NCBI RefSeq assembly: GCF_046349115.1
Contig: NZ_JAXMCX010000007.1
Location: forward strand, 1 to 64,000
DNA: 64,000 bases
Source: Methylocystis sp046349115
Lineage (GTDB): Bacteria > Pseudomonadota > Alphaproteobacteria > Rhizobiales > Beijerinckiaceae
Direction of reading: 5' to 3'
Part shown: positions 7,966 to 16,624 of the stretch, piece after piece
How the letters are laid out: the number at the start of each line of letters is the position of its first letter
Numbering within the stretch: the first letter of the stretch is position 1
Notes under the pieces: generated by a model
What the model saw: the letters and a program-made list of their open reading frames with translations, nothing else
Database searches by the model: none
Told to the model about the DNA's origin: nothing
Position numbers and translations under genes: made by a program

Positions 7966-8064
7966 CTATGCCTGATTTGGCGGACCGGCAATACCGCTGA
8001 GCAATGCTGCTGCGTCGGAATGTCGCTTCTTGACCTTGCTGTGACATTCTCGGCACAGGCGCAT
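7966..8064 (-). pseudogene. Possible remnant of a CxxCH (HNH/zinc-type) protein
   Basis: Immediately after rlmD, in another frame, the minus strand encodes MRLCRECHSKVKKRHSDAA and a short tail ending at 7966. The open frame continues upstream into the rlmD end as WDEFIGAGV. The CxxCH pattern with following basic residues resembles the C-terminal end of HNH endonucleases, but no first histidine or complete core exists. It is best read as a gene remnant, or chance. Confidence 0.25.
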
Positions 8065-8083
8065 GACGCCGGCGCCGATAAAT

Positions 8084-9352
8084 TCATCCCAAGAGCCGCC
8101 GTTTAGCGGATTTGCGGCTGCTCTTCTTCTCGAAAACCGCGACGATCTCGACATGCGCCGCGTAGCGGAACTGATCGAGCGGCGCGATTTCTCGGATGAC
8201 GTACCCGCCTTTGAGCAAAATTGCGGCGTCGCGGGCGAAACTTTGTGCATGGCAGGAGACGGCGACCACGATCGGCGCTTCCGAGCGCGCGATTTCAGCC
8301 GCCTGGGCGATGGCGCCGGCGCGCGGCGGATCGAAGATGATGGCGTCGAAACCATTGAGTTCGCTGGCGCTCAACGGCCTGGCGAAGAGATCGCGCTCGA
8401 TTCCTTCGAGCGGAAGCAGGCCCTGCGTCGCCTGCGCGGCAGCGCGCAGGGCGGCGATGGCGGGAGCGTCCGAATCATAGGCTTTGACCTTGGCGCGCTG
8501 CGCGAGGCGAAGCGCGAAAGCGCCGACGCCGCAGAAAAGATCGGCGACGATTCGCGCCTTCGCGGTCGCCTCGCAGACTCGCGCTGCGATTTCCTCTTCG
8601 CCGCGCTGCGTCGCTTGCAGGAAGGCGCCGGCGGGAAGCGTCAGCGTCGCCCCGCCGATGTCGATTTCCGGCGGCCGACGCAGCGTGACGAGCCTGCCGT
8701 GATTGGTCAGCCGGGCAAGATCATGCGCGTCGGCCGCAGCGATCAGCGCGCTTATTTCCACATCGGAGAGCGGACCGGCGCCGCGCAGCTCGATGTCGAG
8801 GCCGCCGCGCGTCGCGGTGACGGCGATGTCGAGCGGCTTGCCGCGCGGCGCGAGCGCGGCGGCGATGGCGCGCGCGGCGGTCAATGCGCCGTCAAGCTCT
8901 GGCGCGAGCAAGGGGCAGGCGTCGATCTCGACGATCCGATGCGAGCGCGCCGCCATGAAGCCGACTTGCGCCGCTCCGGAATCGAATCGCGCGTGAAAAG
9001 TCACGCGGCGCCGGCCGGCGCCGTGCGCGTCGATCGGCAGCGCGACCGCGCATGTCACGCCTTCGTTCTGCAGAGCCGACTCGACGAGGCCGCGCTTCCA
9101 CGCCGCATAGTGGTCGGCGCGAAGCGCCTGAACGGCGCAACCGCCGCAATTCGTGAAATACGGGCAGATCGGCGCGATGCGCTGGGGCGAGGCTTCGAGG
9201 ACATCAATAAGACGCGCCCGCTCGCCATCCGCTTCCACGGTCACGCTTTCACCTGCGAGCGCATAAGGAACGAAAACGCGCTTCTCATGCAACAGCGCGA
9301 CGCCCTCGCCACGTACGCCAAGTCGTTGGATGAATAGTCGGAGAACCGCCAT
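8084..9352 (-). CDS. rlmD: 23S rRNA (uracil-5)-methyltransferase, RumA/RlmD type
   Basis: A SAM-dependent RNA methyltransferase of 422 residues. From the ATG at 9352 it has an N-terminal TRAM-like domain (LFIQRLGVRGEGVALL), an iron-sulfur cluster ligand set C63-x5-C69-x2-C72 plus the later Cys of VEIDACPLL, then the Rossmann domain with ADLFCGVGAFALRLA, IIFDPPRAGA and the catalytic-cysteine segment VAVSCHAQSFARD. An upstream in-frame start at 9382 is possible but adds ten atypical residues. The gene's own 5' part recurs twice, decayed, directly upstream. Which uridine it methylates (U1939-like or other) is not decided by sequence. Confidence 0.88.
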   Translation of the reverse strand: MAVLRLFIQRLGVRGEGVALLHEKRVFVPYALAGESVTVEADGERARLIDVLEASPQRIAPICPYFTNCGGCAVQALRADHYAAWKRGLVESALQNEGVTCAVALPIDAHGAGRRRVTFHARFDSGAAQVGFMAARSHRIVEIDACPLLAPELDGALTAARAIAAALAPRGKPLDIAVTATRGGLDIELRGAGPLSDVEISALIAAADAHDLARLTNHGRLVTLRRPPEIDIGGATLTLPAGAFLQATQRGEEEIAARVCEATAKARIVADLFCGVGAFALRLAQRAKVKAYDSDAPAIAALRAAAQATQGLLPLEGIERDLFARPLSASELNGFDAIIFDPPRAGAIAQAAEIARSEAPIVVAVSCHAQSFARDAAILLKGGYVIREIAPLDQFRYAAHVEIVAVFEKKSSRKSAKRRLLG

Positions 9353-9379
9353 TAAGAAGACCCCGATTAACGGCCGACG

Positions 9380-9895
9380 CACAGCGCGAGAACGGCAGCG
9401 ATCTCGCGCACGGCGGACAGCGCGCCGTCAAGTTCGAACGCAAGCAACAGACAGGCGTCGATTTCGACGACTGGATGCGAGCACGCCGCCGTGAAACGGG
9501 CGCGCGACTGTACAGCGTCAAATCTCGCAGAATAGGTTGGGCGGCGGCGCCGGCCGGCGCCTTGTGGGCCGATCATGAATGCGACTTCGCATGTCATTCT
9601 GGGTTCAACATGGATTTTTGGTTCAGACCCAATTTCCGCTCCGCATAACAATCGACGCCAAGCGTTCGAACGGCCTGGCCCGTGTTCAGAGAAGCGCGCG
9701 CCGATCGACGCGATTCGCTGCGATGCTTCCAGTACGTCGCAAAGAAACGTCCGCGCGCTGTCTGCATTTACGGTCACGATTTAGCTTGCGCGCGCATCGT
9801 CTACGAACGCGCTCTTCTCCTGCAGCGGCGCGACACGCGCGCCACGTACGCCAATCGTTCGAATCATAAAATCGAATAAGTGCTTTCGCCGCCAT
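9380..9895 (-). pseudogene. Decayed tandem copy (A) of the rlmD 5' part
   Basis: Reading the minus strand, the segment reproduces rlmD from its first codons to about codon 168 (ATG-9352 numbering). Matching stretches include DVLEASQRIASI (rlmD: DVLEASPQRIAPI), GAGRRRRPTYSARFD (GAGRRRVTFHARFD) and VEIDACLLLAFELDGALS (VEIDACPLLAPELDGALT). The cluster cysteines are lost, frames shift and stops interrupt it. It ends abruptly where the intact gene's leader begins. It cannot encode a functional enzyme. Confidence 0.8.
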
Positions 9896-10252
9896 CGAGC
9901 CGGCGCGCGAACGTCCAAAGTCAATTCTCACGTAGAAGGTCATGCCGTTCCGGCCGGCGCCATGCGCGTCGATCATGAATACGACTTCACATGCCTGTCA
10001 TTGTTAAACTTTGGTTTTTGATCAGCCCGCGTTTCCGCTCCGCATCGAAGTCAACGCGATTCGCTCCGGCGATGCTTGCAGCCTGTCGACAACGAACATC
10101 CATTCCCCGTCTGCATCTACAGTCACGCTTTCGCCAGAGCCCGTAGCGCGCGCAGAGTACGAACGCGCGCTTCAGTTGCAGTAGCGCGACGCTCTCTCCG
10201 CGTACGCCAATCGTTGGATGAATAGTCGAATAGGCGCAATCGAGAAATCCCC
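9887..10252 (-). pseudogene. Decayed tandem copy (B) of the rlmD 5' part
   Basis: A second, more distant copy. It includes bases upstream of the start (CGACTATTCATCCAACGA is shared with the intact leader). It then encodes GVRGESVALLQLKRAFVL (rlmD: GVRGEGVALLHEKRVFVP), loses the iron-sulfur cluster region, and ends with IDAHGAGRNGMTFYVRIDFG and SMAA. The MAA codons (ATGGCGGCG) coincide with the ATGGCGG at the start of copy A, so the two copies meet at a shared seven-base word. Confidence 0.75.
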
Positions 10253-10310
10253 TCTTGACGGTTAAGCACAAGAGCTACCTACTGCGTGCGAAGGGAAGGA
10301 GCTAACGGGA

Positions 10311-10784
10311 ATGAACATGCGCACTGTTGCCATATCGACCGACGTCTTTGCCGCAATCTGGGCAAATCGCTTGGCGGGAGAAGATTCTGAAGATGCAATT
10401 CTCCGCAGACTGTTCAATGTGGCTGCCGACAATTTTCGAGAACGAACTGATTCTAACCTGACTAAAATTAGTGAGTCTGTCGACTCGCCTGCTCGAAGCG
10501 GAACGCCGATTGTAGACTCTACAAACGGCGTACGTTTTGAACACGGCTTCAAGGTTTATCGATTCGCCAAAGGGGTGCAGTACGAGGCGGAGGTGCAGGA
10601 TGGGCAATGGCTGCTCAAACATGACAAGAAGCTTTATTCGAGCATAAATCAGATGAGCCAAGCGCTCGGGCTTCAAGAAAATGTTTGGAACCATTGGTAC
10701 TATATCGATGGCCGAGGGAAGCAGAAAAAGCTCAATGAACTGCGTCCCCGATCGCTTATTACCAAACGTCGTCGCCGGAGCTGA
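10311..10784 (+). CDS. Putative DNA-binding protein: RHH-like N-terminus and RAMA-like C-terminal domain
   Basis: A 157-residue protein. Residues 1-40 (TVAISTDVFAAIWANRLA, then EDAILRRLF) resemble the ribbon-helix-helix of SeqA-type proteins: a short strand, then helices ending ILRRLF. Residues about 73-135 (FKVYRFAKGVQYEAEVQDG, LYSSINQMSQALG, NHWYYI) resemble RAMA/DUF4357-like domains found beside restriction and methylase genes. The tail is basic. AAGGAG sits ahead of the ATG; a second ATG follows two codons later. GC is lower than in the flanks, suggesting acquisition. It lies beside the rlmD fragment array and overlaps convergent tlyA by 26 bases. The domain calls are by eye and uncertain. 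Confidence 0.55.
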   Translation: MNMRTVAISTDVFAAIWANRLAGEDSEDAILRRLFNVAADNFRERTDSNLTKISESVDSPARSGTPIVDSTNGVRFEHGFKVYRFAKGVQYEAEVQDGQWLLKHDKKLYSSINQMSQALGLQENVWNHWYYIDGRGKQKKLNELRPRSLITKRRRRS

Positions 10785-11523
10785 TCGAATCGCGCTTATT
10801 CGCCTGAATTAGGAACTCGCGATTGCCGTCGCCGCCCTTGATCGGCGAGGAGGTTAGGCCACAAACGCGCCAGCCTAAAGCTTCGATTTCTTTCTCTGCG
10901 CGCGCGCAGACCTGCGCGTGAATCTTTTCGTCGCGCACGACGCCCTTCTTCGCCGCCGCCCGACCGGCTTCGAACTGCGGCTTGATCAGCGCGATAAGGT
11001 CAGCGTCTGGCGCTGCGAGTGAAAGGATCTGCGGCAGCAGGACGCTCAGCGAAATAAAGCTTGCGTCGATCACGATCAGGCTCGGCGGCTCGGCAAGCTG
11101 CGCAGCGGTCAACGCACGCGCATCCTGGCCTTCAAGCGAGGTCACGCGCGAATCGGCGCGCAGTCTGTCGTGCAATTGCCCATGACCGACATCGACGGCG
11201 ACGACGTGGCGGGCGCCGCGCGCCAGTAAAACGTCGGTGAAGCCGCCGGTCGAGGCGCCGACGTCGAGGCAGTAGCGCGCCTTCGGATCGACGCCGAAAT
11301 GATCGAGCGCATGCGCGAGCTTCACGCCGCCGCGCGAGACCCATGGATACGCCGCGTGCGCAATGATCTCAGCGTCGGCGGCGATCGGCTCGGACGGCTT
11401 TTTGACGATGCGGCCGTCGACGCTGACAAGGCCGGCTTCGATCGCCTCGCGCGCCTTGGCGCGACTCTCGAACAGCCCAAGCGCATGGAGCGCCGTATCG
11501 GCGCGGCTCGCGCCCATCGTCAT
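10759..11523 (-). CDS. tlyA: TlyA-family rRNA 2'-O-methyltransferase
   Basis: A 254-residue protein with an N-terminal S4 RNA-binding domain (about 6-65, RADTALHALGLFESRAKA) and a C-terminal FtsJ-like SAM domain: DVGASTGGFTDVLL for SAM, VAVDVG, IVIDASFISL and the catalytic lysine in LIKPQFE. TlyA enzymes methylate rRNA riboses; the older name is hemolysin A. The ATG overlaps the stop of the upstream ABC permease by three bases. The C-terminal tail SISSGDDVW overlaps the convergent RHH-like gene. Family assignment is firm. Confidence 0.93.
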   Translation of the reverse strand: MTMGASRADTALHALGLFESRAKAREAIEAGLVSVDGRIVKKPSEPIAADAEIIAHAAYPWVSRGGVKLAHALDHFGVDPKARYCLDVGASTGGFTDVLLARGARHVVAVDVGHGQLHDRLRADSRVTSLEGQDARALTAAQLAEPPSLIVIDASFISLSVLLPQILSLAAPDADLIALIKPQFEAGRAAAKKGVVRDEKIHAQVCARAEKEIEALGWRVCGLTSSPIKGGDGNREFLIQANKRDSISSGDDVW

Positions 11524-12332
11524 TCTCCTGTCTGCAACAGCGTGCCGGCGCGCCGTGCGCCTTGTAGCAGCCGGCCAAACCCGACCGACGCCGCCGCGAA
11601 CAGAACCACGTCGATGGCCAATCCTTCAACCAGTAGATCCCAGCGGACGACGTGATCGATCAATACGCCGCGCAGACCTTCGAACACATAGGTCGGCGGC
11701 AGCATCCAAGAGAACGGCTGCAGCCATGTCGGCAGCGTGGTCACCGGATAATAGACAGCGGCGAGCGGCTGCACGAGGAACATCAGCGACCAGACGAGAT
11801 TTTCAGCGCCCAGTCCAAAGCGCAATAGAATGCCGGAGACGAAGAGCCCGATGCTCCAAGCGAAGAGCATCAGCACGATGAAGAAGGCCGCGAAAGCGAT
11901 CCCGAGCGCCCAGAGATTGAATCCGAAGAACAGGATCGCAAAGATCGTGACAGGAAGCACGCCGACGGTCAGTCGAATGAGGCTCATCGCGACCAGCGCG
12001 CTGACAAATTCCGCCGGCCGCAGCGGGCTCATCAAAATATTGGGCAGGTTGCGCGACCACATTTCCTCGATGAAGGAGAAGCAGAAGCCCTGCTGGCCGC
12101 GCAGAAGAATGTCCCACAAAAGAATGGCGCCGATCAGCGTGCCGGCGGCCTGCGCCGCGCCGCCCGGCGCCGCGAGCGCGCCAGCGCGCACCAGATAGGT
12201 CTGCAAAAATCCCCAGGTGAGGAGCTGAACGGTCGGCCAATAGACCAAATCGAGCACGCGCGTGCGCGAGGCGCGCAAAAGATAGGCGTAACGCAGCACC
12301 ATCGCGCCGACGCGCTTGAAGGAGAAATTCAT
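11520..12332 (-). CDS. ABC-2 type transporter permease
   Basis: A 270-residue integral membrane protein with about six membrane helices of the ABC-2 exporter fold. It contains LWDILLRGQQGFCFSFIEEMWSRNL in its central cytoplasmic part and VYYPVTTLPTWLQP near the fifth helix, which are conserved in this group. Start and stop overlap both neighbours, the ATPase gene upstream and tlyA downstream, so the three are co-transcribed. Substrate unknown; exporters of this type move drugs, polysaccharides or lipids. Confidence 0.88.
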   Translation of the reverse strand: MNFSFKRVGAMVLRYAYLLRASRTRVLDLVYWPTVQLLTWGFLQTYLVRAGALAAPGGAAQAAGTLIGAILLWDILLRGQQGFCFSFIEEMWSRNLPNILMSPLRPAEFVSALVAMSLIRLTVGVLPVTIFAILFFGFNLWALGIAFAAFFIVLMLFAWSIGLFVSGILLRFGLGAENLVWSLMFLVQPLAAVYYPVTTLPTWLQPFSWMLPPTYVFEGLRGVLIDHVVRWDLLVEGLAIDVVLFAAASVGFGRLLQGARRAGTLLQTGE

Positions 12333-13087
12333 GCCGGCGCTCCGTTGACGCGGCCGCGCGCGACGTCGAGAAACACTTCTTCGAGCGTGTCGCGGCCATA
12401 GCGCGCCAGGAGATTGGCCGGCGAATCATCGTCGACCAGCGTTCCGTCCTTCAGCATCAGCACGCGGTCGCACAGGCGCTCGACCTCGTTCATATTGTGC
12501 GAGGCGAGCAGGATCGCGCAATTATGCGTCTTGCGATGCGCCTCTAACCGCGCGCGCACCCAATCCGCCGTGTCCGGATCGAGCGAAGCGGTCGGTTCGT
12601 CGAGCAATAAGAGCTGCGGATCGTTGATCAGCGACTTGGCGATGGCGACGCGAGTCTTCTGGCCGGCGGAAAGGCGGCCGGTCTGCCGGTCGAGAAAATC
12701 GCCGAGGGCGAGATCCTCGGCGAGCCGCTCGATCTTCGCGTCGAGCTCGTCGACGTCATAGAGCATGCCGAAGACGCGCAGATTCTGCCGCACGGTGAGG
12801 CGATGCGGCATGTCGACATAGGGGCTTTCGAAATTCATCCGGCCGAGCGCGCCGTAGCGGTTGCGCGCCATGTCGCAGCCAAAGACTTGGATCGAGCCTT
12901 GCGTCGGCTCGATCAGTCCCATCACCATGCCGATGGTGGTGGTCTTGCCGGCGCCATTGCCGCCGAGCAGTCCTGTGACCGAGCCGGCCTCAAGCGAGAA
13001 ATCGAGCGGCCCGACGACTCTGCGATTGTCGTAACTTTTCGAAAGGCCGGCGACGGCAAGCGTCGGCGCGACGGGAGTGGCTGACAT
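12329..13087 (-). CDS. ABC transporter ATP-binding protein
   Basis: A 252-residue ATPase for the permease encoded next. Walker A is GGNGAGKTTT near residue 37, the ABC signature is LSAGQKTRVAIAKSL near 139, and Walker B is LLLLDEPTASLD, followed by the switch histidine in LLASHNMNEVERL. It overlaps the permease by four bases (ATGA). It is first in the three-gene unit and has a short AT-rich stretch upstream (13,100-13,170) that probably contains the promoter. Confidence 0.93.
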   Translation of the reverse strand: MSATPVAPTLAVAGLSKSYDNRRVVGPLDFSLEAGSVTGLLGGNGAGKTTTIGMVMGLIEPTQGSIQVFGCDMARNRYGALGRMNFESPYVDMPHRLTVRQNLRVFGMLYDVDELDAKIERLAEDLALGDFLDRQTGRLSAGQKTRVAIAKSLINDPQLLLLDEPTASLDPDTADWVRARLEAHRKTHNCAILLASHNMNEVERLCDRVLMLKDGTLVDDDSPANLLARYGRDTLEEVFLDVARGRVNGAPA

Positions 13088-13175
13088 GCGCGCACATTAT
13101 CGTCGCGCTCCGGCGACGCAAGCGCATCTCATATTTTAATATTTCAATGATGCACTTTTGAACACAAGGCCTTCG

Positions 13176-14045
13176 CTATTTCTGGCACGCCGGACAATAA
13201 AATGTCGAGCGGCCGGACTGGACAACGCGGGCGATGGTTCCCTTGCAGCCCGGCGTCGGACAGGCCGCGCCTTCGCGGTCATAGACTCGGAAACTGTGCT
13301 GGAAATAGCCGAGCGAGCCGTCGGTCTGGCGATGGTCGCGCAGCGACGAGCCGCCAGCCTTCAGCGCGTCGTTTAAAACCTCCTTGATCGCCTGAGGCAG
13401 ACGCGCCAGCGCCGGTTTCGGCCGGCCGTTCGCCGTGACGAGCGATCCCCCGGCGCGCAGCGGCGAAATATGGGCGCGGTGCGCCGCCTCGCAGACATAG
13501 ATATTGCCGAGCCCGGCGATCAGACGCTGGTCGAGGAGAAGCGCCTTGACCGGCGCCGCGCGTCCGCCAAAGGCGCCCGCCAGGAAGGCGGCGTCGAGCG
13601 CGTCGCTCAAAGGCTCGACGCCGAGCCCGCGAAAGCGCTTGTCCGCGCCGATCTCATTCGTCGCGACCAGCAGCATGCAGCCGAAGCGGCGCGGATCATT
13701 GTAAATGACGCGCTTGCCGTGATCGAGATTGAAGACGACATGGTCATGCGCGGCGATCTTGCCGCTCGCGCGGTGAAAGACGCCCGGCGTCTCGTCGTCG
13801 ATGCGGAACGAACCGCTCATGCCAAGATGCATGATCAGCGATTGCGCATCGTCGAGATCGGCGATGAGATATTTAGCGCGGCGGCGCAGCTCCAGAACCC
13901 GCCTGCCCTGAAGCCGCGCGGCAAAGCCTTGCGGAAAGGGAACGCGCAGATCATGGCGGCGGAGTTCGACGCGCGCGATCGTCGCGCCGACGAGCGCCGG
14001 GGCCAGTCCCCGCCGCACGGTTTCGACCTCGGGCAGTTCAGGCAT
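13176..14045 (-). CDS. mutM: Formamidopyrimidine-DNA glycosylase (Fpg)
   Basis: Base-excision repair glycosylase/AP lyase that removes 8-oxoguanine. The mature N-terminus PELPEVETVRRGL supplies the catalytic P2 and E3. Further hallmarks are RRRAKYLI with the catalytic lysine, NDPRRFG, LLDQRLIAGLGNIYVCEA, and the C-terminal zinc finger with cysteines in ACPTPGC and FYCPACQK. Length 289 is normal and nothing is missing. It is divergent from ubiE, as in many alphaproteobacteria. Confidence 0.97.
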   Translation of the reverse strand: MPELPEVETVRRGLAPALVGATIARVELRRHDLRVPFPQGFAARLQGRRVLELRRRAKYLIADLDDAQSLIMHLGMSGSFRIDDETPGVFHRASGKIAAHDHVVFNLDHGKRVIYNDPRRFGCMLLVATNEIGADKRFRGLGVEPLSDALDAAFLAGAFGGRAAPVKALLLDQRLIAGLGNIYVCEAAHRAHISPLRAGGSLVTANGRPKPALARLPQAIKEVLNDALKAGGSSLRDHRQTDGSLGYFQHSFRVYDREGAACPTPGCKGTIARVVQSGRSTFYCPACQK

Positions 14046-14157
14046 CGCTAGGGTTAATCCCGTCGAAAGGGCCGGCGCGCCGGGGCGGCGCGGGCGTAGC
14101 CACCGGCCCGGCGACAGGCTATACCGTCCCCTTCCTTCCTCGTCACCAGAGCGCCTG

Positions 14158-14925
14158 ATGATTGACCGTAGTTCCGAGCGAGAGGGCTCGACCCATTTCG
14201 GCTATTCTGAAGTCCCCTTGAGCGAGAAACAGGGCCTCGTCGACGACGTCTTTCACAAGGTCGCGCGACGCTACGACATCATGAATGATCTGATGTCGGG
14301 CGGCATGCACCGGCTGTGGAAGGACAGTTTCGTCGGCAAGGTCAATGCGCGCGGGCGCAGGGATTTTCGTCACCTCGACGTCGCCGGCGGCACCGGCGAC
14401 ATCGCCTTTCGCATCGCCGCCGCGGCGGCGCATGACGCCGAAATCATCGTGCTCGACATCAATGGCGAGATGCTCGAAGTCGGCAAGGACCGGGCGAAGG
14501 AGCGCGGCCTTTCCGGGGTCGAATTCGTGCAGGCCAACGCCGAATCGCTGCCCTTTCCCGATGCGCATTTCGACAGCTACACGATCGCTTTCGGCATCCG
14601 CAACGTGCCGCGCATCGAGGTTGCGCTCAGCGAAGCCCATCGCGTGCTGAAACCCGGCGGCCGTTTCCTCTGCCTTGAGTTTTCGCATGTCGCCGTCCCG
14701 GGACTCGACAAGCTTTATGAAGCCTATTCGTTCAATGTCATTCCGACGATCGGCAAATTCGTCGCCGGAGACTCCGAGCCCTACCGCTATCTCGTCGAAT
14801 CGATCCGCAAATTTCCCAGCGCCGAGGAATTCGAACGCATGATCCGCAAGGCGGGATTCCGCCGCACCGGCTATGAGCGGCTGACCGGCGGCGTGGTGGC
14901 GATCCATTCCGGCTGGAAGAGCTGA
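14158..14925 (+). CDS. ubiE: Ubiquinone/menaquinone C-methyltransferase
   Basis: A 255-residue SAM-dependent enzyme that methylates the quinone ring. Motifs: VARRYDIMNDLMSGGMHRLW, the SAM loop LDVAGGTGDIAFR, FGIRNVPRIEVAL, and RVLKPGGRFLCLEFS. It is followed after 22 bases by ubiB, so the two act in the same ubiquinone pathway and are probably co-transcribed. Confidence 0.97.
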   Translation: MIDRSSEREGSTHFGYSEVPLSEKQGLVDDVFHKVARRYDIMNDLMSGGMHRLWKDSFVGKVNARGRRDFRHLDVAGGTGDIAFRIAAAAAHDAEIIVLDINGEMLEVGKDRAKERGLSGVEFVQANAESLPFPDAHFDSYTIAFGIRNVPRIEVALSEAHRVLKPGGRFLCLEFSHVAVPGLDKLYEAYSFNVIPTIGKFVAGDSEPYRYLVESIRKFPSAEEFERMIRKAGFRRTGYERLTGGVVAIHSGWKS

Positions 14926-14947
14926 TCCTTAAAGAGCGGCGGCATTC

Positions 14948-16507
14948 GTGATACCTGGCGTCAGTCATTTCTATCGTCTGGCGCGCGCCGGCTACATCAT
15001 GGCGCGCGAAGGCGTCTTCGCGCTGCTCGATCCCGCGCTGCTGCCGCCGGCTGCGGCGCCGCTGGTGCGTTTCGCCAATCTCTTCGCCGGCGGCAAGCGC
15101 GACGGCGCCGGCAAGGCGCTGGTGCGCGCGCTGGCGCAGATCGGCCCGTCTTACGTGAAGCTCGGGCAGTTCCTGGCGACCCGCCCGGACATCGTCGGCG
15201 GCGAAATCGCCGACGCGCTCACCGCGCTGCAGGACCGGATGGAGCCTTTCGGCCGCGACAGGGCCGTCGCCATCATTGAAAAGGCGCTGGGCAGAAACAT
15301 CGACGAACTCTTCGTCACCTTCGGCGAACCTGTCGCCGCGGCCTCGGTCGCCCAGGTGCATGTCGCCGAGGCGCGCTACAAGGAGGGGGTGCGCAAGGTT
15401 GCGGTGAAAGTGCTGCGGCCGGGAATCGAAAGCCAGTTCGCCGTCGATTTGCGCGACATGTATCGGATCGCGCGTCTCGCCGAGCGCTACTCCTCCGAGG
15501 CGCGGCGCCTGCGGATGATTGAGGTCGTCGATACGCTGGCCCGCACGGTAAAGCTCGAAACCGACTTTCGTCTTGAAGCCGCGGCGGCCTCGGAATTCGC
15601 CGACAATGTCGCCGGCGATCAGGAAATTCATGTGCCCCATGTCGATTGGAGCCGCACCGACCGCGAAGTGCTGACGCTCGAATGGATCGACGGCATTCCC
15701 TTATCCGACATGGAGCGGGTCGCGGCCGAGGGCCATGATCTGAAAGCGATCGGCCGCAATGTGCTGCAGTCCTTCCTGCGCCATGCGATGCGCGACGGCT
15801 TCTTTCACGCCGATATGCATCAGGGCAATCTCTTCGTCGACAAGACGGGACGGCTGGTCGCCATCGACTTCGGGATCATGGGGCGGCTGGGATTGAAAGA
15901 GCGCCGCTTCCTCGCCGAAATCCTCTATGGCTTCATTATTCGCGACTATAAGCGCGTCGCCGAGGTTCATTTCGAGGCGGGCTATGTCCCCGCCACCCAT
16001 TCGATTCAAGAATTCGCCCAGGCGCTGCGCGCCATCGGCGAACCGATGCATACGATCAACCCCGCCGATATTTCGATGGCGCGTCTCTTGACCCTGCTCT
16101 TCGAAGTGACGGCGCTGTTCGATATGCGCACCCGCACCGAACTGGTGCTGTTGCAAAAGACCATGGTCGTCGCCGAGGGCGTCGCCCGCGCCTATGATCC
16201 AAAGCTCGACATCTGGAAGACGTGCGATCCGGTGGTGCGCTCCTGGATCGAGGAAAATCTCGGCGTCAAGGCGAAGGTCGAAGACGCGAGCAGGAGCGTC
16301 GTCGAACTGGCGAAGCTTGCGACCCATCTGCCGCGCACGCTGGCGGAGGCGGAACTCGCGATCCACCGCGTGTCGAAGATGGCGGAGGAAGGCGTCGAAT
16401 TGTCGGACCGCTCGCTCGACGCGCTTTCGGAAATGAGACGACGGTCCGACCGCTGGTTCCTGCTCGCCGTGATCGCTCTGGCGCTGCTGGCGATCTGGAT
16501 TTTTTAG
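14948..16507 (+). CDS. ubiB: UbiB-type atypical kinase/ATPase
   Basis: A 519-residue protein needed for aerobic ubiquinone synthesis; family members are membrane-bound ATPases of the ABC1/ADCK group. It starts with GTG at 14948. Motifs: LGPSYVKLGQFLATRPD-type KxGQ segment (here QIGPSYVKLGQFLATRPD), the Ala-rich loop EPVAAASVAQVHVA, lysine in VAVKVLRPG, and HADMHQGNLFV plus VAIDFGIMG for nucleotide binding. A C-terminal hydrophobic helix (FLLAVIALALLAIWIF) anchors it. It is downstream of ubiE and ends at a two-way terminator. Confidence 0.96.
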   Translation: MIPGVSHFYRLARAGYIMAREGVFALLDPALLPPAAAPLVRFANLFAGGKRDGAGKALVRALAQIGPSYVKLGQFLATRPDIVGGEIADALTALQDRMEPFGRDRAVAIIEKALGRNIDELFVTFGEPVAAASVAQVHVAEARYKEGVRKVAVKVLRPGIESQFAVDLRDMYRIARLAERYSSEARRLRMIEVVDTLARTVKLETDFRLEAAAASEFADNVAGDQEIHVPHVDWSRTDREVLTLEWIDGIPLSDMERVAAEGHDLKAIGRNVLQSFLRHAMRDGFFHADMHQGNLFVDKTGRLVAIDFGIMGRLGLKERRFLAEILYGFIIRDYKRVAEVHFEAGYVPATHSIQEFAQALRAIGEPMHTINPADISMARLLTLLFEVTALFDMRTRTELVLLQKTMVVAEGVARAYDPKLDIWKTCDPVVRSWIEENLGVKAKVEDASRSVVELAKLATHLPRTLAEAELAIHRVSKMAEEGVELSDRSLDALSEMRRRSDRWFLLAVIALALLAIWIF

Positions 16508-16563
16508 GCGGTTGGCCTGGCGAAGCGTTCTCATTAAACGTGAGGCGATAGGCTCAAAAATAG

Positions 16564-16598
16564 AAACGCCGCCACATCGAATATGACGGGCGGCGTTT
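16564..16598. terminator. Bidirectional rho-independent terminator
   Basis: AAACGCCGCC (16564-16573) pairs perfectly with GGCGGCGTTT (16589-16598), followed by a T-rich stretch on the plus strand and flanked by A's on the other side. It lies between the convergent ends of ubiB and the FKBP gene and probably serves both. Confidence 0.8.
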
Positions 16599-16624
16599 TA
16601 TTTCGTCAACATGCGGCGCAGCGC

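Noticed and set aside
8063..9337. Long plus-strand open frame opposite rlmD
   Set aside because: Arg/Asp-rich shadow of a clearly real gene on the other strand.
9370..9777. Independent 136-codon gene upstream of rlmD
   Set aside because: Its translation aligns with the rlmD N-terminus with cluster cysteines lost, so it is a decayed copy and not a separate gene.
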